Source: Planctomycetota bacterium
Lineage (GTDB): Bacteria > Planctomycetota > UBA1135 > GCA-002686595
DNA length: 52,874 nucleotides
Direction: 5' to 3'
Assembly (NCBI GenBank): GCA_014237855.1
Contig: JABACD010000023.1
Coordinates: forward strand, 1-52,874
Shown: piece by piece, positions 47,377-52,874 of the stretch
How the letters are laid out: every line of letters begins with the position of its first letter
How positions within the stretch are numbered: the stretch's first letter is position 1
The notes under the pieces: model-generated
The model's database searches: none
Told to the model about the DNA's origin: nothing
Seen by the model: only the letters and a program-made list of their open reading frames with translations
Translations under genes and position numbers: made by a program

Positions 47377-48050
47377 AGGCGCAAAACAGAACCATGCGAC
47401 GATCAATCATCTTCTCAATCGGAGCTCTCGCGCTCACAGTCGCGGCCGTCACCGCCCATCAGCAGCGCAGTCAGGGCGGGGGCCTCGGTGATGCCGAGGG
47501 CCAGCCCGCAAGCGCTGTGGTCACCCTGCTTCACGCTCAGCCCTATGTGATGGAAGAGTCCTACACGGGTTGGTGGCGCGCTGAGCAGCCTCAGGTAGAC
47601 GCCGGCTGGTTGCTGGTACTGCGTGTGCCGCCTGGGCTGGCTGAACTGCGTCAATCTCTTACCCGAGTGCTGTACGTTGGTGAAGAGACTGCCGAGCGTT
47701 GGAACAGTGGCCAGCCCACCGGAAATATTGTGGTCACTGTTCCCTGGGAGAGGGGAGCTGATGGCCTTCCTGCTCCGATCTCAAGTGGTGAGTGCATCTG
47801 GTTCGGTACCCCTGAGCTTCCCGAGCGGGTCGATGCAGCGCGGATCGCAAGCGAGCGTCAGCTGGCGGCCAGTGCGCAGCTACCAGTGCTGACAGCAGAG
47901 GATCTGCAGGATGCACAGCAAGTCGGAGGCGGGCTGCTTGAGGTTCGCGATTCGCATGAGCTGGGCTATGCCATCGCGGACTTGATCGAGACGTACTCAC
48001 CGGAAGAGACCGTGACGATCGAGACTCTTCGGATCACCCCCACGGAGTGA
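47373..48050 (+). CDS. Exported protein of unknown function
   Basis: 225 residues, starting in the ATGA overlap with the hydrolase stop, so the two are translationally coupled; ATG 47394 is an alternative. The N-terminus (MRRSIIFSIGALALTVAAV) is a signal peptide or anchor. The rest has strands such as WLLVLRVPPGLAEL and GNIVVTVPWERG and no Cys pair or known motif. Its partner role to the hydrolase is inferred only from the overlap. Confidence 0.75.
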   Translation: MKAQNRTMRRSIIFSIGALALTVAAVTAHQQRSQGGGLGDAEGQPASAVVTLLHAQPYVMEESYTGWWRAEQPQVDAGWLLVLRVPPGLAELRQSLTRVLYVGEETAERWNSGQPTGNIVVTVPWERGADGLPAPISSGECIWFGTPELPERVDAARIASERQLAASAQLPVLTAEDLQDAQQVGGGLLEVRDSHELGYAIADLIETYSPEETVTIETLRITPTE

Positions 48051-48078
48051 GGGCTCGCCGCTGGCCAGCAGCGCCTGA

Positions 48079-48948
48079 TCAGGTTCGGTCGAGTTCCTCG
48101 AGGAAGCGCTCGAAGCCAATTTCTACGCAGAGGGCTTCGAGATCAGCCCGTTTGGGCCCCTCCCAGCGCAGGTCGGTCAGCTCTTCTTTCAGCGGGACAT
48201 CAGCACGAAGGGTAGCGAGTTGCCTGTAGAGCAGAGCCTCCTCACGGGCACTGCTGAGGTTGTTCGCGAGCGTCTTTGCGCCTCGAACCTCGACCTGCCA
48301 GTCCTCGATATCGTCTGGGATCTTCTCCAGCTTCTCGTAGTGTCCCAGCACGGTCGCGGTTGACTTGGCGCCCCAGCGGGGAATACCCGGGATTCCGTCC
48401 GCGGCATCACCAACGAGTGCAAGGTAGTCGGGGATCGAAGTCGGCAGGACACCAAACTTCTCCACAACCCCGGACGCATTCATCTCCTGGCGCTTTCGGC
48501 GATCGAAGCAGATGATCTGATCTCCACAGACTGCCTGAGCCAGGTCCTTATCGGGGGAGCAGATGACGACTCGCTCCACAGTGTCCATGGCTCCGAAATT
48601 CAGAGCTGCGGTCATGAGGGCATCATCTGCCTCGAATTCAATCATTGACCAGACCGTGACTCCCAGAGCACGAAGGGCACGTTCGGCAAGGGGGAACTGG
48701 GCAAGCAGCTCGGGCTCGATGCCTTCACCGGTCTTGTAGCCATCGAACATGTCATTGCGAAATGACTCCACCACCGTGTCGAAGGCTGCAGCCACGTGAG
48801 TGACCCCCTCGGACCGCAAGAGGGATAGCAAGCTACGCATCAGTCCACGGGTGGCCCCGACTGGACTCCCATCAGGTGCCTTGGCTGGTGGTGCTCCGAA
48901 GTGAGACCTGAAGAGCTCGTAGGTGCCGTCGACGAGGTGTAGCTGCAT
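48079..48948 (-). CDS. 5'-3' exonuclease / flap endonuclease (PolA N-domain type)
   Basis: The 289-residue protein matches the stand-alone 5' nuclease family: HLVDGTYELFR at the N-terminus, AAFDTVVESFRND, FEADDALMTAA, VVICSPDKDL, a catalytic Asp cluster in LVGDAADGIPGIP, and a helix-hairpin-helix DNA-binding part (WGAKSTATVLGHYEKL). It would remove RNA primers or flaps in replication and repair. It shares a 58-base divergent promoter region with the aldo/keto reductase gene. A full PolA is not in the window. Confidence 0.9.
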   Translation of the reverse strand: MQLHLVDGTYELFRSHFGAPPAKAPDGSPVGATRGLMRSLLSLLRSEGVTHVAAAFDTVVESFRNDMFDGYKTGEGIEPELLAQFPLAERALRALGVTVWSMIEFEADDALMTAALNFGAMDTVERVVICSPDKDLAQAVCGDQIICFDRRKRQEMNASGVVEKFGVLPTSIPDYLALVGDAADGIPGIPRWGAKSTATVLGHYEKLEKIPDDIEDWQVEVRGAKTLANNLSSAREEALLYRQLATLRADVPLKEELTDLRWEGPKRADLEALCVEIGFERFLEELDRT

Positions 48949-48992
48949 GAGCCTGATTGTGATGCGTGCAGGGGGATTGGTCGAGAGCGAGC

Positions 48993-49000
48993 GTTATACT
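48993..49000. promoter_or_regulatory. Overlapping divergent -10 elements
   Basis: TATACT at 48995-49000 reads toward the aldo/keto reductase, and TATAAC (complement of 48993-48998) reads toward the exonuclease gene. The plus-strand -10 ends only six bases before ATG 49007, so that transcript would start at or next to the A of the start codon. Confidence 0.45.
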
Positions 49001-49006
49001 CTGGTC

Positions 49007-49945
49007 ATGAAGTATCGAAAGCTTGGTTCCAGCGGCCTCAGAGTCAGTGAGATCTCACTCGGTGGATGGATCACATTCGGTGGCACTATTGAAGAGGGAG
49101 TGGCCAAGAGCATCGTGCAGCGAGCCCTCGAGGGGGGCGTGAACTTCATCGACCTGGCAGACGTCTACTGTAATGGTGAGGCGGAGCGAGTCATGGGGCG
49201 CATGCTTGGTGAGTTCACTCGCGAGAACTTGATCCTCTCCAGCAAGCTCTTCCATCCCATGAGCGACGACCCCAATGATCGAGGGCTGTCACGGAAGCAC
49301 ATCGTTCAGAGTGTCGAACGCTCTCTCAAGAACCTCGGCACTGACTATCTCGACTTCTACTTCTGTCATCGAGAGGATCCCGAGACCTCCCTCGAGGAGA
49401 CCGTACGGGCCATGGACGATCTCGTGCATCAGGGCAAGGTGCTCTACTGGGGAACGAGCGTCTGGACTGCTGAATACCTGAAGAGAGCACATGAGATTGC
49501 AGATAAGCGAAACCTCTACGCACCGCAGGTTGAGCAACCGCACTACAACCTCATGGAGCGAGGGATAGAGAGAGATGTGCTGCCCATGGCAGACAAGCTG
49601 GGAATGGGAGTTGTCGTCTGGAGTCCACTGGCGGGAGGGATGCTGACTGGCAAGTACAACGACGGGATTCCAGAGAACAGTCGGGCCAAGACCACTAACT
49701 GGCTGGATGGTCGGTTGACCGAGCAGAATCTGGATCGACTGAGGCGATTCTCCGAGATCGCTCTCCGTCTCGAGGTGCGACCCGAGCAGCTGGCACTCGC
49801 ATGGATCTTGAGCCGGCCAGTGATAACGAGCGTGATCACCGGAGCCTCGACGCCTGAACAGCTCGAGAGCAACCTAAGAGCCGTTGAGCTCGAGCTGACC
49901 AAGGACGTGCGCAAGGAGCTCGAGAAGCTATTCCCGCGTACCTAG
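49007..49945 (+). CDS. Aldo/keto reductase
   Basis: The start at ATG 49007 gives the family-typical opening (KYRKLGSSGLRVSEISLGGW) and 312 residues. The catalytic tetrad is complete: D49 and Y54 in FIDLADVY, K80 in LSSKLF and H121 in FYFCHRED. The NADP-binding end reads VITSVITGASTPEQLESNL. It is closest in pattern to the potassium-channel beta-subunit group. It reduces aldehydes or ketones with NADPH; the substrate is unknown. No ribosome site is visible, in line with the leaderless transcript suggested by the -10 position. Confidence 0.92.
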   Translation: MKYRKLGSSGLRVSEISLGGWITFGGTIEEGVAKSIVQRALEGGVNFIDLADVYCNGEAERVMGRMLGEFTRENLILSSKLFHPMSDDPNDRGLSRKHIVQSVERSLKNLGTDYLDFYFCHREDPETSLEETVRAMDDLVHQGKVLYWGTSVWTAEYLKRAHEIADKRNLYAPQVEQPHYNLMERGIERDVLPMADKLGMGVVVWSPLAGGMLTGKYNDGIPENSRAKTTNWLDGRLTEQNLDRLRRFSEIALRLEVRPEQLALAWILSRPVITSVITGASTPEQLESNLRAVELELTKDVRKELEKLFPRT

Positions 49946-49952
49946 GCGTGCC

Positions 49953-50795
49953 CTAATCCGAACGCATGCGCGCCGCTGCCTCACGCTCGCCAATTCGGTC
50001 ACAATAGGTGGATCTGGCTTCGACCTGCACGAGCTCACGCTCTGGGTAGCGCAGAGCGCTGAGCCGACCTCCATACACGCAGCCGGTGTCGAGATTGATG
50101 GTGTTGTTGACCCAGCAGAGATCCTCCACGGGAGTGTGGCCGTAGGCAACGAGGGCTGGGCCGGCGTACTCCCTGGCCCAGTCCTTGCGCACCGGATAGC
50201 CGAAGTCATCCTTCTCTCCGGTGACCTCTCCAAACAGGCAGAAGGCCCACGCCTCCTTGCTCGTGCGCCCTTGCAGCTCCTGGCGCAGGCCAGCATGTGC
50301 GATGACAAGCGCACCATTGTCGAGGACGTAGTGTGTGGCAAGGCCGCTGATGAAATCCTTGACCTCGAGCTTGAATTCGTCGCTCTCCGACTCGAGCTGC
50401 TCGAGAGTCTCAGCCAATCCCCAGGCGATCTGGACCTGACGACCACTCAGCTTGCGGAGCAACTTGTTGTCGTGGTTTCCCATGATGCAGAGTGCCTCCC
50501 CTCGCCGGACCATGTCCATTGCCAGTCGGAGTACGGCGGGGCACTTGGGCCCCCGGTCTACCAGGTCTCCCAGAAATAACAGTCGACGCCCGGCCGGGTG
50601 TGAGGCCCGGGGCATTGCCTCATTCGAGTCAACTTCATAGCCGAGGTCGAGCAGGAGAGCAACCAACTCGTCGAAGCATCCGTGCACATCACCGATGATG
50701 TCAAAGGGACCGCACTCGTCGCTGTGGTCGTGGGGGGTTGCGAGATGGATTTCGGACATGTCCTCAGAAACGAGAGGGAATTGGCGAGGCGTCAT
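49953..50795 (-). CDS. PPP-family metallophosphatase (PrpE / Ap4A hydrolase-like)
   Basis: 280 residues. The metal-binding motifs of the PPP family are all present: GDVHG in FDIIGDVHGC, GDLVDRG, GNHD in CIMGNHDNKL, and His in IAHAGLRQ and YGHTPVED. Such enzymes act as diadenosine-tetraphosphatases, RNA-end phosphatases (Pnkp) or protein phosphatases. The single-domain size fits PrpE-like bis(5'-nucleosyl)-tetraphosphatase best. The true start may be the ATG at 50759 (MSEIHLATPHD), which would drop 12 residues. Confidence 0.85.
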   Translation of the reverse strand: MTPRQFPLVSEDMSEIHLATPHDHSDECGPFDIIGDVHGCFDELVALLLDLGYEVDSNEAMPRASHPAGRRLLFLGDLVDRGPKCPAVLRLAMDMVRRGEALCIMGNHDNKLLRKLSGRQVQIAWGLAETLEQLESESDEFKLEVKDFISGLATHYVLDNGALVIAHAGLRQELQGRTSKEAWAFCLFGEVTGEKDDFGYPVRKDWAREYAGPALVAYGHTPVEDLCWVNNTINLDTGCVYGGRLSALRYPERELVQVEARSTYCDRIGEREAAARMRSD

Positions 50796-50944
50796 GTTAC
50801 CAGCTGCTCTCCCCCGGGTGGGCTAACTGTGGTGACAACCACGGGTTCATCTCGACCGACGGAGGGCGAGGGATATCATCGTCCAGCAGCTCCTTCCGCA
50901 CAGTCCTGGATGTCGAGCTACACCCCTGTCGCACTCGAGCCATC

Positions 50945-51400
50945 ATGTCCAAGAGCCCCGTCGCCCTGACCTCTCTTCTCCTACTATGCGGGTGCGTCAG
51001 CGAGCCCCAGCACCTCGATCTCGATGTGGCTCCAGCATCCATGGCCTTCCCTGCAGGCAATGGCCAGGCGGAGGTCGTTGTGGTTCGCCCGGGAATCATG
51101 GGATTCGCGGTTCCCTTCCACATCTTCGTCAATGGAGATCGAATCGGCAGTATTCGTTCCAACGACTACTGCGAAGCCCTCGTGGATCCCGGAGTGGTCG
51201 AAGTGTCGGCCCTCGCGGAGACCGAGTGCAGGGCGAAATTCCCCGTGGAGGCGAACCGCTCGTACTTCCTACTGGCCGATCCGGAGAGTGGCTGGATGTC
51301 GTCCCGCGTCAATCTGGAAGTGCTCGACCCAATGGAGGGCGCAGAGCACCGAGCAGAGTGTGAGAACCACACGATCGGGGCAGAAGGATCAGAAGAGTGA
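50945..51400 (+). CDS. DUF2846-like lipoprotein
   Basis: The start at ATG 50945 gives a lipoprotein signal (MSKSPVALTSLLLLCGC, cleavage before the second Cys) and 151 residues. The mature part resembles DUF2846: VVVVRPGIMGFAVPFHIFVN, GDRIGSIRSNDYCEALVDPG and a RSYFLLADP end, which is a small beta domain. The upstream part of the open frame (from 50738) lacks coding character. The role of DUF2846 proteins is not known to me. Confidence 0.75.
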   Translation: MSKSPVALTSLLLLCGCVSEPQHLDLDVAPASMAFPAGNGQAEVVVVRPGIMGFAVPFHIFVNGDRIGSIRSNDYCEALVDPGVVEVSALAETECRAKFPVEANRSYFLLADPESGWMSSRVNLEVLDPMEGAEHRAECENHTIGAEGSEE

Positions 51401-51444
51401 GCGAAGAGAGAGCGGTCCATGGAGGCTAGACTCTGGTCGCGGAG

Positions 51445-52203
51445 GTGGGCCTGGAGCTCGCCACGAACTTCCAGTCGATCATGGCCCTGCCTCAATTTCC
51501 TGCCTTCCTGGGCAACGACCCTCTCCATCACTCCTTCGGGGCGGCCTTCAGGAAGGTGGCAGCCGAAGGCTTGAGTGAGCACACAGGGGAGGTCGGCCCA
51601 GGGGTGTACGCCATTCCGATGTTCAAGCCGAAGAGCTGCAAGCTTCTGCTGGCTGAGATCGACAGGCGAATCCATCAGATGCCGAGCAGTGGCCCCGGTC
51701 GAGGAGGACCAAACTCGATGCACGACCACGGGGTTGTCCTGGGAGAGCTTGGGATGGGGGAGTTTCTTCTCCAGTTGCGAGAGGAGATTGTAGATCCCCT
51801 GGCGGCCAGGCTATTTGCCGATGTCGGTGGAGAGCACCTCGAGGCCGAGTACGGGTTCCTGGCCGAGTATGGTCGCGATGCTGATGACGCTCTTGGATTT
51901 CATGTCGATGACAGTGCCGTGACCTTGAACGTCTGTCTAGGTGAGCGCTTCTCAGGCAGTGAGCTCTACTTCCGAGGGCTACGGTGCGATGAGCACCGCC
52001 AGATTCCACCAACAGCTGACGAGGTCCTGGAACTCAGGCATGAACCGGGGGTGGCGATCCTCCACGCCGGTCGTCACCGCCATGGAGTCAATCCGATTCT
52101 CAGGGGGAGGCGTCGCAATCTCATCCTCTGGTGTCAATCGGACGTGGCGAAGCAAGCGGCCAGGTCCTGTCAGGCGTGGTGTGGTGCAAGGAGCAAGGCC
52201 TGA
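51445..52203 (+). CDS. 2-oxoglutarate/Fe(II)-dependent oxygenase family protein
   Basis: 252 residues from GTG 51445; ATG 51481 is equally possible. The iron site is visible as H-x-D in LGFHVDDSAVTLNVCLG and a distal His in ILHAGRHRHGVNP, with Arg in GRRRNLILW for the 2-oxoglutarate carboxylate. The spacing and the SGSELYFRG strand fit the prolyl-hydroxylase-like group (resembling OGFOD2). The GGPNSMHDHGVVLGELG block is also typical there. It hydroxylates an unknown protein or small molecule using O2 and 2-oxoglutarate. Confidence 0.82.
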   Translation: MGLELATNFQSIMALPQFPAFLGNDPLHHSFGAAFRKVAAEGLSEHTGEVGPGVYAIPMFKPKSCKLLLAEIDRRIHQMPSSGPGRGGPNSMHDHGVVLGELGMGEFLLQLREEIVDPLAARLFADVGGEHLEAEYGFLAEYGRDADDALGFHVDDSAVTLNVCLGERFSGSELYFRGLRCDEHRQIPPTADEVLELRHEPGVAILHAGRHRHGVNPILRGRRRNLILWCQSDVAKQAARSCQAWCGARSKA

Positions 52204-52236
52204 TACTGTTGGTCAGAGCACAGGCAGTTTGACAGT

Positions 52237-52874
52237 ATGAGGCGGCCAATGAGCATCGATTGGTCGAATGAACTGCCCCCTCATGGCAGCCCGGTCATCT
52301 ACAGAGACTGGCTCGACACGCAGCTGAAGCGCTGCAAGGACTCGAACTTCGCGCGGGAGTTCTCGGAGGCGTGTCCGCTGGTAGGCGTCCAGGCCAGTGC
52401 ATACAGTCATCGTCTGCTGGAGATCGGGTCAGCTACTCTTCTAGCTGGAATCCGATTCAAGGGTGGTGATACGACAATGCCCTTTGTCGATCTGCTTGCC
52501 TGGCAGGGAGTGCCAGCTTCTGACTGGATCGAGGTGCTGTCGGAGGAATTTGCGTCCTTTAGCCCCCGATGGATTCGCTACCCATGGGTGCTCGACTCAA
52601 GCTCTGAGCATCCTTGGTCGGGCGAACTGGATCTTTTGATCCATGCGGGGCTCGTGTCTCACCAGCGCGTGGGCGAGATCACGGTAGCCTGCGACCTCTC
52701 CTGGTACAGCGACTTCCGTGACTCCTATGAACTCTGGCGAAGGAGCTCCCCACTGGGCTCCGAGGTGGTTCCAGCTTCCGAAGAGGAGCTGACGGACTGC
52801 CTCGAGCGAGGCCGCCTGGTCGTCTCCAAGGAGGGGGCCGACCTGCGGGGGCTAGCTGCGTGCCTGGAGTCGTG
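52237..52874 (+). CDS. Protein of unknown function, cut by the right edge
   Basis: A frame opening at ATG 52237 (or ATG 52249, in frame) stays open to the end of the window, more than 205 residues. Codon use is like that of the neighbours, so it is probably a real gene. Visible segments include MPFVDLLAWQGVPASDW, HPWSGELDLLIHAG and SWYSDFRDSYELW. I do not recognise a family, and the C-terminus is missing. Confidence 0.65.
   Translation, partial: MRRPMSIDWSNELPPHGSPVIYRDWLDTQLKRCKDSNFAREFSEACPLVGVQASAYSHRLLEIGSATLLAGIRFKGGDTTMPFVDLLAWQGVPASDWIEVLSEEFASFSPRWIRYPWVLDSSSEHPWSGELDLLIHAGLVSHQRVGEITVACDLSWYSDFRDSYELWRRSSPLGSEVVPASEEELTDCLERGRLVVSKEGADLRGLAACLES

Overview
The window comes from a GC-rich bacterium, most likely a Planctomycetota. 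Several exported proteins share a Cys-rich module that starts with CPC/CFC-G-N, runs through GCANS and ends in NLSN; I associate it with the marine Poly30-type planctomycetes. ThuA/DUF1080 proteins, a sialate O-acetylesterase, a dockerin-like segment and very long regulators fit the same picture. The taxonomic call is inference. I saw no rRNA, tRNA, CRISPR array, insertion sequence or phage gene.

Layout. 1-2287: the tail of a Gly-rich protein, then a divergent exported protein. 3110-12259: a signalling block made of a giant propeller hybrid kinase, a receiver-kinase, and an apparent operon of three receiver proteins ending in HDOD, a degenerate HD domain and an intact HD-GYP domain. 12574-19057: a cell-envelope block with an ABC exporter, a DUF342/FapA-like protein, a CBS pair, a glycosyltransferase and a sialyltransferase-like enzyme. 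19498-22156: an ABC importer operon. 22497-23267: a tandem PilZ protein. 23653-31177: two paralogous exported HEAT-repeat proteins flanking a seven-repeat FG-GAP protein. 31250-39307: sialate O-acetylesterase, AlgX-like protein, ThuA-DUF1080 protein, GFA-like protein and an amidohydrolase. 39661-52874: monomeric isocitrate dehydrogenase, a thioredoxin-like lipoprotein, a solute-binding lipoprotein, a secreted alpha/beta hydrolase, a 5'-3' exonuclease, an aldo/keto reductase, a PPP phosphatase, a DUF2846-like lipoprotein, a 2OG-Fe(II) oxygenase, and a gene cut by the window edge.

The main result is that three genes are interrupted by a single in-frame TGA and make sense only if that TGA is read as selenocysteine (Sec, U). 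They are an ABC solute-binding protein (U54-HLT-C58, TGA at 19657), a HEAT-repeat protein (U33 just after the signal peptide, TGA at 29096, aligned with C35 of its neighbour paralog) and a thioredoxin-like lipoprotein (U53-P-F-C56, TGA at 42210). In each case a stable hairpin follows the TGA, and its apical loop contains a GU and begins 21, 21 and 27 nt downstream. That matches the geometry of bacterial SECIS elements. The Sec machinery (selA, selB, selC, selD) is not in this window. A standard gene caller would truncate all three genes, at about 19687, 29354 and 42222.

The signalling block and the PilZ protein suggest cyclic-di-GMP control. The glycosyltransferase/sialyltransferase pair and the O-acetylesterase/AlgX-like pair suggest synthesis and decoration of a surface polysaccharide. 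These links are inferred from neighbourhood only.
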